Shown here: in pieces, positions 8,372 to 17,228 of the stretch
Layout of the letters: the number at the start of each line of letters is the position of its first letter
Numbering within the stretch: the stretch's first letter is position 1
Assembly (NCBI RefSeq): GCF_003634105.1
Contig: NZ_RBIQ01000008.1
Span: forward strand, 124,001-188,000
Direction: 5' to 3'
Source of the DNA: Maribacter vaceletii
GTDB lineage: Bacteria; Bacteroidota; Bacteroidia; Flavobacteriales; Flavobacteriaceae
Length of the DNA stretch: 64,000 nucleotides
Position numbers and translations under genes: made by a program
Notes under the pieces: generated by a model
Told to the model about the DNA's origin: nothing
The model's input: only the letters and a program-made list of their open reading frames with translations
The model's database searches: none

Positions 8372-8393
8372 ACTCTTTTTGTGTCAAATGAAA

Positions 8394-8425
8394 TTACACA
8401 ACAAAAATTAGTGGTTACACAACAA
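8394..8425. promoter_or_regulatory. Direct repeat TTACACAACAA, 21-bp period, candidate LytTR site
   Basis: TTACACAACAA occurs at 8394-8404 and 8415-8425. The 21-bp centre-to-centre distance is two helical turns, as for known LytTR targets, and the pair ends just upstream of where a -33 element would lie. Confidence 0.55.
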
Positions 8426-8452
8426 TATTTCTAAAATTTTCTAGAGATAGAA

Positions 8453-8460
8453 TATTTTTG
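8453..8460 (+). promoter_or_regulatory. Promoter box of the TPR histidine kinase gene
   Basis: TATTTTTG, an exact TAnnTTTG, 97 bp before the ATG. No TTTG is seen 19-21 bp upstream, which suits an activator-dependent promoter. Confidence 0.5.
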
Positions 8461-8556
8461 GATGATATTAACGCGTGATAATTTTAAAATAATAATTGCG
8501 TTAAAATAATACAAAAAGAAGAGTAATTATGTTTGAATTTGTTGCATTATAAAACT

Positions 8557-10524
8557 ATGAGAAAACTGCTAAAAAAATTCTTACACGCCACATTATTATG
8601 CTTCTTTATTATTTCTGGTATTTATGCTCAGGATTCTTTAGACCTTAAACCTAAAGTTTTTAAAGAATTTAAGTTGCTAGATAACGCAAATACTAGATTT
8701 AACTTCTTTTTTAATACCCCAAATAGATATATAGATAATTCCGCCTATGATTGGTTAGATTCTGTTAATTTATATTTAAATGAATCGGAACATAACAACG
8801 ATTCTATAGCTGTACAAAAGTATTCTGTTGTGCAGTCTCAAATTCATTATGATTTAGGAGATTATGACAAAAGTTTAGCAATTGCTAAAGAATTATATGT
8901 AAAAAAAGAAAATTTAGGAACAGACTCTAAGCTTATAGTCTTAAATCTTTTAGATACTAACTATTCTAAACTAGAGCTTTATGCAAAGCAAATAGAAATT
9001 AGAAAGGAAAAGAAAGATTTGGGTATTACAGAAAACATTGCTTTTTACGATATTTACTCCAATTTAGGTCTCCATAGAAAAGCAATGGATGATTATTTTA
9101 AAGAGGAAAAAAAATTTATTGCGGAAGATGATTTTTATGGTCAGGCTGTTTTTTATAATAATGTTGGTAATTATTTACGTTTAGATAAATCTACACCAAC
9201 AGCATTAAGTACGTATAAAAAAGCAAAAGGCTTTGTGGATATTTATTTGAATGATGTAACAAAAATAAAAACAGAGAAACAATTATCTGAAGCCAACCAT
9301 CTTAAAGGAATTATAGAAGGTAATATTGGAAAATGTCATGTATTGTTAAAACAATATAAGGATGCTTTACCATATTTAGAAAGAAGTGTAGCTACTATAA
9401 AAGAATTTAATGCAGGTAAATTTTCTTCGGATGCTGTAGAAAACACTTTAGAAATGGCGGAGTGTTATTTACACATGGATGATTTAGAAAAAACTACTGA
9501 TATTCTAAGTAATACCATTACTCCAATTAAAACCGACAATATTCTTAAAAAATATAAACTTTATGCTTCTTATTATAATAGAACTGGGGATTATAAAAAT
9601 GCTACAGCTTATTTAAATAAAGTAATACGTATTAAAGACTCCGTTAGTTTAAACCAATCCTCTTTAAAAAAACAGCAATTAGCTGCAGTTGTAGGGCAAG
9701 ATTTGGAATACTCTAAAAAGATGATGGAGCAACAAAAGCAAGCTCTTGAGGATTCTAGAAATGAGATGATTGCTAAAGATGAACGTATAAATATTGTATT
9801 CATATCCTTAGTATTTTTATTATTAGGTTTTGCAGGTTTAGTTTATGCATATTTAAGAATTATTAAAAGTCAAAGACTAATTGTAGAACAAAAACATATA
9901 ATAGAAAAGGCATTAGTAGAAAAAGATTCGCATTTAAAAGAGATACACCATAGAGTAAAAAATAATTTACAAATGGTATCTAGTTTGTTAAGTCTTCAGA
10001 CAAAGAACACAAGAAGTAAAGCTGCTATTGCTGCTTTAGAAGAAGGTAAGAGTAGGGTAAAGGCCATGGCATTAATACATCAAAAATTATATCAGAATGA
10101 GGATCTTTCTGTTATAGAAATGCAAGGATATATAGAAAGCTTAATTAATAGTGTACAGTCGGTATATAAAAAAGGCGGACACAATATTAATATTACTATA
10201 GATGCAGAAGGAGTAGAGTTAGATATTGATAGGGCAATTCCTTTTGGTTTAATGCTAAATGAATTGGTTTCTAATTCTTTTAAATATGCTTTTCCTGATG
10301 ATAATGCAGATGGAAAAATATATATTCACCTTAGAAAAATTATTGGGCAAGAAGGCTTTTTTGAATACACAGATAATGGTATAGGCTTACCAGAAGATAC
10401 TGAGGTTAGAGCAGAGGCTTCTATGGGTATTCGTTTAATGAATCGTTTAGCAAACCAGCTTCAAACTAGTTTAAACACGGATAGAACAGCAGAAGGAGTG
10501 CGTTTTTGGTTTAATTTTAAGTAA
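8557..10524 (+). CDS. TPR sensor histidine kinase, HisKA_2 type
   Basis: 655 residues from ATG 8557; this start gives a clean signal peptide (MRKLLKKFLHATLLCFF...YAQ), while the TTG 24 bp upstream would bury it. Residues about 25-390 are helical tetratricopeptide-like repeats in the periplasm, followed by a transmembrane helix (about 410-432), a coiled-coil linker, the phospho-acceptor motif EIHHRVKNNLQMV (His465), then HATPase boxes NELVSNSFKYAF and DNGIGLPED. HisKA_2 kinases with TPR sensors are common in Bacteroidota, usually paired with a LytTR regulator, as here. The last codon falls inside a REP-like repeat. Confidence 0.9.
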   Translation: MRKLLKKFLHATLLCFFIISGIYAQDSLDLKPKVFKEFKLLDNANTRFNFFFNTPNRYIDNSAYDWLDSVNLYLNESEHNNDSIAVQKYSVVQSQIHYDLGDYDKSLAIAKELYVKKENLGTDSKLIVLNLLDTNYSKLELYAKQIEIRKEKKDLGITENIAFYDIYSNLGLHRKAMDDYFKEEKKFIAEDDFYGQAVFYNNVGNYLRLDKSTPTALSTYKKAKGFVDIYLNDVTKIKTEKQLSEANHLKGIIEGNIGKCHVLLKQYKDALPYLERSVATIKEFNAGKFSSDAVENTLEMAECYLHMDDLEKTTDILSNTITPIKTDNILKKYKLYASYYNRTGDYKNATAYLNKVIRIKDSVSLNQSSLKKQQLAAVVGQDLEYSKKMMEQQKQALEDSRNEMIAKDERINIVFISLVFLLLGFAGLVYAYLRIIKSQRLIVEQKHIIEKALVEKDSHLKEIHHRVKNNLQMVSSLLSLQTKNTRSKAAIAALEEGKSRVKAMALIHQKLYQNEDLSVIEMQGYIESLINSVQSVYKKGGHNINITIDAEGVELDIDRAIPFGLMLNELVSNSFKYAFPDDNADGKIYIHLRKIIGQEGFFEYTDNGIGLPEDTEVRAEASMGIRLMNRLANQLQTSLNTDRTAEGVRFWFNFK

Positions 10525-10574
10525 ACTACCTCGAGGCAAGTCTCGGAGCATTTAAATCTCGACTATAGAGTAAA
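10521..10574. repeat. REP-like palindromic repeat, intact copy
   Basis: Starts GTAAACTACCTCGAGGCAAG, continues TCTCGGAGCATTTAAATCTCGA and ends TATAGAGTAAA; the same blocks occur at 948-1047. The arms around GAGGC-AA-GTCTC can form a hairpin. It fills the space between two convergent genes: its first bases contain the kinase stop codon, and the following AAAACTACC contains the stop codon of the oxidoreductase. Confidence 0.75.
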
Positions 10575-10575
10575 A

Positions 10576-11370
10576 CTACCTTACCTCACTTTTAAAAATA
10601 ATTTTATGAAGTAATTTTGGAAAAAAACGTTTTATATAAATTGCAATAATTTCTTTTTTTCCAATATAAACTTCAAATTTTTCTTTTTCAATTGCATGAA
10701 TAATTTTTTTAGATAAAACACTAGGTGGTATTCCATTCTTGGTAGCTTCATCTTCTGTTTCTTGTTTACTGCCGTTTGCTGTTAGAGCATTTTTAGCAAC
10801 ATCTGTTTGTATAAATCCTGGGCAAATAAGAGTAACACTAATAGCATCTTTTTCATGTTCCATTCTTAAGACATCAAAAAAACCGTGTAATGCATGTTTG
10901 GCTCCACAATAACCAGAGCGGTAAGGAGAGCCAAATTTCCCCATTAAGCTAGTTATTGTTGTGAAATTTCCACTTTTTTGTTTTATAAAATAAGGTAACA
11001 AGGCCTTTGTTAAAGCTATAGTACCCAGGTAATTTACATCTATTAGTTTTTTATAAACATCAAAATTAGTATCCTTAATTAAGGAGCGTTGGCTAATGCC
11101 AGCATTATTAATTAAAACATCAATCTTACCAAATAATGAAACTGCTTTTTCTACATTTAAGGCCATTTTATCATGATCACCCAAATCAATAGGTACTATT
11201 TTTACATTCTCTGGAATGGCGCATTGTTGTTTAACCTTATTTAATTCATCTTCTCTACGAGCCGAAATAATTAACTTACAATTTTTTGTGTTTAGTGAAT
11301 ACGTTAATGCTTCTCCAATACCAGAAGAAGCTCCAGTAATCCAAACAATTTTATTATTTATCCTTTTCAT
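10576..11370 (-). CDS. SDR-family NAD(P)-dependent oxidoreductase
   Basis: 264 residues, a classical short-chain dehydrogenase. Cofactor motif TGASSGIG 12-19, NNAG 88-91, catalytic Ser141, Tyr154 and Lys158 (YCGAK). Residues 185-230 carry CPGFIQTDV and a lid region; the C terminus is hydrophobic and basic, which suggests membrane association as in the DHRS7/short-chain DltE-like group. The substrate is unknown. ATG start at 11370, divergent from menC with 48 bp between the starts. Confidence 0.85.
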   Translation of the reverse strand: MKRINNKIVWITGASSGIGEALTYSLNTKNCKLIISARREDELNKVKQQCAIPENVKIVPIDLGDHDKMALNVEKAVSLFGKIDVLINNAGISQRSLIKDTNFDVYKKLIDVNYLGTIALTKALLPYFIKQKSGNFTTITSLMGKFGSPYRSGYCGAKHALHGFFDVLRMEHEKDAISVTLICPGFIQTDVAKNALTANGSKQETEDEATKNGIPPSVLSKKIIHAIEKEKFEVYIGKKEIIAIYIKRFFPKLLHKIIFKSEVR

Positions 11371-11400
11371 TAAAATGTTTTTACTGCTTAAAAATATAGT

Positions 11401-11408
11401 TAAATTTG
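11401..11408 (+). promoter_or_regulatory. TAnnTTTG promoter box of menC
   Basis: TAAATTTG, 10 bases before the menC ATG at 11419. GTTT lies 20 bp upstream as a possible -33 element. Short leader predicted. Confidence 0.55.
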
Positions 11409-11418
11409 ATAGTAATAT

Positions 11419-12471
11419 ATGAAAGCAACCTATAAAAAATATAATTTAATATTTAAGCGACCTAGCGGTACCTCTAGAGGAGTGCTTACTACTAAAGAAA
11501 CGTGGTTTATTATTATAGAAGAAAAAGATAAGAAGGGAATTGGAGAATGTGGTCTTTTTAGGGGGTTAAGTATAGATGATGTACCTGATTATGAAGAAAA
11601 AATTAAATGGACAATAGCAAACATTCATTTAGGGTTAGAAACTCTATTAGATGAATTAGTATTTTTTCCAAGTATCCAATTTGGATTGGAACAAGCTTTT
11701 TTATCGTTAAATTCGGAAAACTCTTTTTCTCTTTTGCCTTCAAATTTTACAAGTAATAATGCTTCAATTCCTATTAACGGATTAGTTTGGATGGGAGATG
11801 AGTATTTTATGTTGCAACAAATTGAAGAAAAATTACAACAGGGTTTTAATTGTATAAAATTAAAGATTGGGGCAATAGATTTTGATAAAGAATTAGCACT
11901 TTTAAAATCTATTAGAAAAAGATACACACCTGAGGAAATAGAATTGAGAGTAGATGCTAATGGCGCATTTTCTATAGAAGAAGCTTCATCTAAATTAAAA
12001 CAATTGGCACAATTTAAAATTCATTCTATAGAGCAACCTATTAAGCAAGGTGCTATTTTAGATATGAAAGCTTTGTGTAGTACTACCCCTTTACCAATTG
12101 CTTTAGATGAGGAGTTAATAGGAGTTTTTACAATTGCAGAGAAAGAAAAATTATTACAAACTATAATGCCACAATATATAATCCTTAAACCAAGTTTAGT
12201 TGGTGGTTTTAAAGGAAGTTTAGAATGGATTACTTTAGCAAAAAAATATAATATTGGTTGGTGGATAACCAGTGCTTTAGAAAGTAATATTGGTTTAAAT
12301 GCAATTGCGCAATGGACGTACACACTTTCTAGTAAAATGCACCAAGGACTTGGTACAGGAGCATTATTTACAAACAATTTTACTAGTCCGTTATATGTAG
12401 AAAACGGAGAATTGTTCTATAGTAAATTTGTAGGTTGGCAAAATAATTTAATAGAAGATTTATGTATATAG
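11419..12471 (+). CDS. menC: o-Succinylbenzoate synthase
   Basis: 350 residues, enolase superfamily. Dehydrates SHCHC to o-succinylbenzoate. Visible catalytic and metal ligands are KLK at 147-149, Asp179 (RVDANG), Glu205 (SIEQP), Asp230 (LDEE) and Lys257 (LKPSL), in the order of the MenC/muconate-lactonising subgroup. The family also includes Ala-Glu epimerases, but the menE gene two positions downstream supports MenC. It overlaps the next gene by 10 bp, so translation is probably coupled. First gene of a menC-CPBP-menE unit. Confidence 0.9.
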   Translation: MKATYKKYNLIFKRPSGTSRGVLTTKETWFIIIEEKDKKGIGECGLFRGLSIDDVPDYEEKIKWTIANIHLGLETLLDELVFFPSIQFGLEQAFLSLNSENSFSLLPSNFTSNNASIPINGLVWMGDEYFMLQQIEEKLQQGFNCIKLKIGAIDFDKELALLKSIRKRYTPEEIELRVDANGAFSIEEASSKLKQLAQFKIHSIEQPIKQGAILDMKALCSTTPLPIALDEELIGVFTIAEKEKLLQTIMPQYIILKPSLVGGFKGSLEWITLAKKYNIGWWITSALESNIGLNAIAQWTYTLSSKMHQGLGTGALFTNNFTSPLYVENGELFYSKFVGWQNNLIEDLCI

Positions 12472-13424
12472 AACAAGGGTTTAAAGGAAGAGAAGAATTT
12501 TGGAGATATATTATTGGTGTACTAATTATCTTTGTAGGTTGGCAAATTTTAGGGATGATTCCTTTAATGATTGGTCTTGCATCTAAAGTAGATAGTTTAG
12601 GAAATTTACCAACAGATGTAGCAGGAATGAGCTCCTTATTGGGGTCTAATATGTTTCTCTTTTTAATGTTAGTCTCTTTTGTTTTTGGTCTTGTAGCTAC
12701 ATTTTTTACCACATCTGTACTGCATCAACAAAAAATAGTTGCTCTAACTACTTCTAGAGCAAAAATAGATTGGAGTAGAGTGTTTTTTTCTTTTGGTTTA
12801 TGGGGAATACTATCTGCAGGGTTAATGTTGATAGATGTTTATCTCTCTCCTGATGATTATGTACTAAATTTTAAATTAAAACCATTTCTTATTCTTGCTG
12901 TAATAAGTATTATTCTAATTCCGATACAAACTAGTTTTGAAGAATATTTTTTAAGAGGATATTTAATGCAAGGAATAGGGATTGTAGCTAAAAACAAATG
13001 GCTCCCTTTAGTTATAACCTCTGTAATTTTTGGATTATTGCATTTGGCTAATCCTGAGGTAGATAAATTAGGGTATGGTATTATGGTATTCTATATAGGA
13101 ACTGGTTTTTTTCTAGGTATTTTAACGTTAATGGACGAAGGTTTAGAACTTGCATTAGGTTTTCATGCTGCAAATAATTTAATTACAGCATTGCTTGTAA
13201 CGGCAGACTGGACTGCTTTTCAGACCGATTCTATTTATAGAGATATATCTAATCCAGAATTAGGTTTGGATGTTTTTGTGCCAGTATTTGTAATTTTTCC
13301 TATTCTACTTTATATATTTTCTAAAAAATATAGCTGGACTAATTGGAAAGAAAAACTATCTGGAAAAATTGTATCTAAAGAAGCTTTTTTAGAAGAAAAA
13401 ATGGAAAAGATTGGATTGGAGTAA
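12462..13424 (+). CDS. CPBP-family intramembrane metalloprotease (Abi/CAAX type)
   Basis: 320 residues with about eight membrane helices. The three CPBP motifs are complete: EEYFLRG (Glu160, Glu161, Arg165), FGLLH (190-194) and FHAAN (His235, Asn238 region). The family is related to eukaryotic Rce1 CAAX proteases, but bacterial substrates are mostly unknown. It overlaps menC by 10 bp and menE by 14 bp, so it is embedded in the menaquinone operon; whether it has any role in quinone synthesis cannot be told from sequence. Confidence 0.88.
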   Translation: MYIEQGFKGREEFWRYIIGVLIIFVGWQILGMIPLMIGLASKVDSLGNLPTDVAGMSSLLGSNMFLFLMLVSFVFGLVATFFTTSVLHQQKIVALTTSRAKIDWSRVFFSFGLWGILSAGLMLIDVYLSPDDYVLNFKLKPFLILAVISIILIPIQTSFEEYFLRGYLMQGIGIVAKNKWLPLVITSVIFGLLHLANPEVDKLGYGIMVFYIGTGFFLGILTLMDEGLELALGFHAANNLITALLVTADWTAFQTDSIYRDISNPELGLDVFVPVFVIFPILLYIFSKKYSWTNWKEKLSGKIVSKEAFLEEKMEKIGLE

Positions 13425-14475
13425 AATACATTCAGACTTTAAATTAAACGGTGTTTCTATTTCTAAAAAAGAAATTCCAGAGGTTGCTTATTCCTATATA
13501 AAAGAAGGAGAGGATTTTGAAAAAGAAATTGGCGAATTTTTACAGAATTGGATAGATAATAAAGAAACTATAGAAGTAAAAACCTCAGGTTCTACAGGTG
13601 TTCCAAAATTACTTGTTCTTAAAAAAGAACATATGGTAAACTCTGCTATAGCTACAGGAAAGTATTTTAATTTAGAACCTAAAAATACTGCACTCTTGTG
13701 TATGTCTGCAAATTATATTGCTGGTAAAATGATGCTGGTAAGGGCAATGGTTTTGGGGTTACACATAACTGTTATAGCCCCATCTTCTAATCCTTTAGAA
13801 AAAGCAAAAAAACAATTTGATTTTTGTGCAATGGTACCATTACAATTGCAAAACTCTTTGGGTAAATTAAATGCGTTAAGAACGGTTATTATTGGTGGTG
13901 CTCCAATGTCTATTTCATTAAAAGAAAAAGTACAAGGTTTAAAAACAGCTGTTTTTGAAACTTATGGAATGACAGAAACAATTACGCATATAGCTCTAAA
14001 AAAAATAAACAATAATCCAAAAAAAACTTTTTCTGTTCTTCCTAATGTAAAAGTTTCTAAAGATGGTAGAGATTGTTTAGTAATTGATGCCCCAAAAATT
14101 ACAAATACTACCATTGTTACAAATGATATTGTAGAAATAATTTCTGAAACAGAATTTAATTGGTTGGGTAGAGTAGATAATGTTATTAATTCTGGCGGGG
14201 TAAAATTACACCCAGAACAAATAGAAGCTAAGCTTTCTTCTATCGTTAAAAACACTTTTTTTGTTGCTGGAATTTTTGATGAAATTTTGGGAGAAAAACT
14301 TGTGTTAGTTTTAGAGAATGAAAATGAAAACTCTCTAATTTTGGAAAAAATAAAAGAAATAAAAACTATTACAAAATATCAAATTCCAAAAAGTGTATAT
14401 ATAAAAGAGAACTTTATATATACACCTAATGGAAAATTAAATAGGAAAGCAACTTTAAATTCTTTAAACCTGTAA
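13411..14475 (+). CDS. menE: o-Succinylbenzoate-CoA ligase, short form
   Basis: 354 residues, AMP-binding (ANL) family. P-loop TSGSTGVPK at 58-66, YGMTE at 185-189, a hinge-region WLGRVDNVINSGGVKLHPEQIE, and a C-terminal catalytic Lys in TPNGKLNRKA. It is shorter at the N terminus than Proteobacterial or Bacillus MenE, as is usual in Bacteroidota. TTG start at 13411, inside the upstream gene; the nearby ATG at 13401 is out of frame. The 3' end overlaps the convergent carboxylase gene by 12 bp. Confidence 0.9.
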   Translation: MDWSKIHSDFKLNGVSISKKEIPEVAYSYIKEGEDFEKEIGEFLQNWIDNKETIEVKTSGSTGVPKLLVLKKEHMVNSAIATGKYFNLEPKNTALLCMSANYIAGKMMLVRAMVLGLHITVIAPSSNPLEKAKKQFDFCAMVPLQLQNSLGKLNALRTVIIGGAPMSISLKEKVQGLKTAVFETYGMTETITHIALKKINNNPKKTFSVLPNVKVSKDGRDCLVIDAPKITNTTIVTNDIVEIISETEFNWLGRVDNVINSGGVKLHPEQIEAKLSSIVKNTFFVAGIFDEILGEKLVLVLENENENSLILEKIKEIKTITKYQIPKSVYIKENFIYTPNGKLNRKATLNSLNL

Positions 14476-16092
14476 AACTCCCATATTGAATGGTTTTTCA
14501 ATAGGAGCGTGGTTAGCAGCTTCAATACCCATAGATATCCATTTTCTAGTATCCAATGGATTTATAATAGCATCAGTCCAAAGACGAGAGGCTGCATAAT
14601 AAGGAGAAACTTGATTATCATACCTTTCTTTAATTTTGGAGAATAACTCAGCTTCCTTCTCTGGAGTTATTTCTTCTCCTTTTTTCTTTAAAGAAGATTT
14701 TTCTATTTGTAGAAGAACTTTGGCGGCAGAGTTACCACTCATTACTGCCAATTCTGCACTTGGCCAGGCAGCAATAAGTCTTGGGTCATAAGCTTTGCCA
14801 CACATAGCATAGTTGCCAGCACCGTAACTATTACCAATAACAATCGTGAATTTAGGAACTACAGAGTTACTAACAGCATTTACCATTTTTGCGCCATCTT
14901 TAATTATTCCTCCATGTTCACTTTTGCTACCTACCATAAAGCCAGTAACGTCTTGTAAAAATACTAGTGGAATTTTCTTTTGGTTACAATTGGCAATAAA
15001 TCTTGTAGCCTTATCTGCAGAATCGGAATATATTACGCCACCAAATTGCATTTCGCCTTTAGTTGTTTTTACAACTTTACGTTGGTTAGCAACAATACCT
15101 ACAGCCCAACCATCTATTCTAGCATAACCAGTTAATATAGTTTGTCCATAACCTTCTTTATATTGTTCAAAGTCCGAGTTGTCTACAAGTCTTTTTATTA
15201 TTTCTACCATGTCATATTGCTCATGGCGAGCAGCTGGTAGTAAACCATATATATCTTCAGGGTTCTCTTTTGGTTTAGTAGCTTTTGTTCTGTTGTAACC
15301 AGCTTTATCAAAATCACCAATTTTATCCATAATACCTTTAATGGTATCTAATGCAGAGGCATCATTTTTTTCTTTATAATCTGTAACACCGCTAATTTCA
15401 CAATGTGTAGAGGCTCCTCCTAAAGTTTCATTATCTATTTGCTCCCCAATGGCAGCTTTTACAAGGTAGCTTCCAGCAAGAAATATACTTCCTGTTTTAT
15501 CCACAATTAAAGCCTCATCACTCATAATAGGTAAATAGGCTCCCCCAGCAACACAACTACCCATAACTGCAGATATTTGAGTAATACCCATACTGCTCAT
15601 TTTTGCATTGTTTCTAAAAATACGTCCAAAGTGCTCTTTGTCTGGGAAAATTTCATCTTGTAGTGGAAGGTATACCCCAGCACTATCTACTAAGTAAATA
15701 ATTGGTAATCTATTTTCTATTGCAATTTCCTGTGCTCTTAAATTCTTTTTTGCTGTAATGGGGAACCAAGCGCCAGCTTTTACGGTTGCATCATTTGCAA
15801 CAACAAGACATTGCTTTCCTGAAACATATCCCATTTTTATTACCACTCCACCAGAAGGGCATCCGCCATGTTCTTCATACATTCCTTCGCCTACAGCAGC
15901 TCCAATTTCAATACTATCTTTTTTGTTATCTAATAAATAGTCTATACGCTCTCTAGCAGTCATTTTGCCTAGAGCATGTTGTTTTTCTATTCTTTTTTTT
16001 CCTCCCCCTAATTTAATTAGAGCAAGTCTTTTTCTTAATTCTGATAAAAGTAATTTATTGTGGTCTTCGTTTTTATTGAAGGTTAAATCCAT
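14464..16092 (-). CDS. Acyl-CoA carboxylase carboxyltransferase (beta) subunit, methylcrotonyl/propionyl-CoA type
   Basis: 542 residues with the two crotonase-like carboxyltransferase halves. Landmarks: KMTARERIDYLLD near the N terminus, GGCPSGGVV, GSCVAGGAYLPIMSDE, GGASTHCEISGVTDY, a second-half QDVTGFMVG, GNSYGAGNYAMCGKAYDPR and a C-terminal ISMGIEAA. This matches the biotin-dependent carboxyltransferase subunit that transfers CO2 to methylcrotonyl-CoA or a similar acyl-CoA. The biotin-carboxylase (alpha) subunit is not adjacent. Which acyl-CoA is used is uncertain; the spacing and GGCPSGG segment favour the methylcrotonyl type used in leucine degradation. Confidence 0.87.
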   Translation of the reverse strand: MDLTFNKNEDHNKLLLSELRKRLALIKLGGGKKRIEKQHALGKMTARERIDYLLDNKKDSIEIGAAVGEGMYEEHGGCPSGGVVIKMGYVSGKQCLVVANDATVKAGAWFPITAKKNLRAQEIAIENRLPIIYLVDSAGVYLPLQDEIFPDKEHFGRIFRNNAKMSSMGITQISAVMGSCVAGGAYLPIMSDEALIVDKTGSIFLAGSYLVKAAIGEQIDNETLGGASTHCEISGVTDYKEKNDASALDTIKGIMDKIGDFDKAGYNRTKATKPKENPEDIYGLLPAARHEQYDMVEIIKRLVDNSDFEQYKEGYGQTILTGYARIDGWAVGIVANQRKVVKTTKGEMQFGGVIYSDSADKATRFIANCNQKKIPLVFLQDVTGFMVGSKSEHGGIIKDGAKMVNAVSNSVVPKFTIVIGNSYGAGNYAMCGKAYDPRLIAAWPSAELAVMSGNSAAKVLLQIEKSSLKKKGEEITPEKEAELFSKIKERYDNQVSPYYAASRLWTDAIINPLDTRKWISMGIEAANHAPIEKPFNMGVLQV

Positions 16093-16142
16093 TCCTTATT
16101 TTTTGTTTATTAGTCCGTATAAAGATAAGGAGTTAAATTGAT

Positions 16143-16150
16143 TACATTTG
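16143..16150 (+). promoter_or_regulatory. TAnnTTTG promoter box of the oxidoreductase gene
   Basis: TACATTTG, 28 bases before the ATG at 16179. It is flanked by TTGATT and AATCAA, a loose dyad around the box. Confidence 0.5.
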
Positions 16151-16178
16151 ATAAAAATCAATAATCAAAAAGATAGTA

Positions 16179-17153
16179 ATGATAAAATGGGGTATTTTAG
16201 GTCTAGGAAATATAGCTAAAAAATTTGCTTCAGATTTAAAGTTAGTCCCTACAGCTGCACTCCATGCTGTAGCTTCTAGAGATTTAAGTAAGGCAAATGA
16301 ATTTGCTAATGAAAATAATGCTTCTAAAACTTATGGAACTTACCAACAACTTTTTGAAGACAAGGAAGTTATAGTTATTTATATAGCTACACCACATAAT
16401 AACCACGCAGAGTTGAGTATACAGGCTATGACACATGGCAAACATGTTTTGTGTGAAAAACCTATAGGTGTTAATGAAAAAGAAGTAAGAGCAATGGTAG
16501 CTGCTTCTAAAAATAATAAGGTGTTTTTAATGGAAGGTTTGTGGTCTAGATTTAACCCGACAATTAAAAAAGTAAAAAATCTTATAAATAAAAAAGAGAT
16601 AGGTAGTTTAAACTATATGTATGCAGATTTCGCTTTTTATGGGTTAGATAGAGAAGAGGATGGTAGATTGCTAAACCCTAGTATGGCGGGAGGTTCATTG
16701 TTAGACATTGGAATTTACCCTGTCTTTTTGGCTTATTTATTTTTAGGTAAACCAGAGACCATCCTTGCTAAATCTAATTTTCATAGTACAGGTGTAGAAA
16801 TTCAAACCTCTATAATTTTTCAATATAAAAATGCACAAGCAGTACTTTATTCTGGATTAAATTCTACGACACAAACTATTGCGGAGTTTTCTGGCTCAGA
16901 AGGTTCCATAATAATTCCTTCTAGATGGCATGTGGCACAAGGGTATGAATTAAAAAAAGGAAATGAATCTTCTTTCGTTTCTATGCCAAGAAATGGACTT
17001 GGATTTACTTATGAAATTGAAGAAGTGCACCAATGTATTTTAAAAAATAAAACAGAAAGTGAATTGTGGAATCATCAAAATAGTATAGATTTAGCACAAT
17101 TGTTAGATTCTATTCGTAAAGAAGTAGGAATTATTTTTCCTTTTGAAGAATAA
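16179..17153 (+). CDS. Gfo/Idh/MocA family NAD(P)-dependent oxidoreductase
   Basis: 324 residues. N-terminal Rossmann fold with GLGNIA at 8-13 and the cofactor/catalytic CEKPIG near residues 92-97 (Lys94), then the alpha/beta C-terminal domain with GGSLLDIGIYPV. The closest pattern is the trans-1,2-dihydrobenzene-1,2-diol / glucose-fructose-type subgroup that acts on sugars or cyclic diols. The substrate is not predictable. It stands alone between a promoter and a 75-bp gap. Confidence 0.87.
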   Translation: MIKWGILGLGNIAKKFASDLKLVPTAALHAVASRDLSKANEFANENNASKTYGTYQQLFEDKEVIVIYIATPHNNHAELSIQAMTHGKHVLCEKPIGVNEKEVRAMVAASKNNKVFLMEGLWSRFNPTIKKVKNLINKKEIGSLNYMYADFAFYGLDREEDGRLLNPSMAGGSLLDIGIYPVFLAYLFLGKPETILAKSNFHSTGVEIQTSIIFQYKNAQAVLYSGLNSTTQTIAEFSGSEGSIIIPSRWHVAQGYELKKGNESSFVSMPRNGLGFTYEIEEVHQCILKNKTESELWNHQNSIDLAQLLDSIRKEVGIIFPFEE

Positions 17154-17228
17154 TATTAGAATTATACATTTATAAATCTTGGAATTTTTCCGATATTTGA
17201 AATTACCAAAAACTAAACCAAAAAAACT

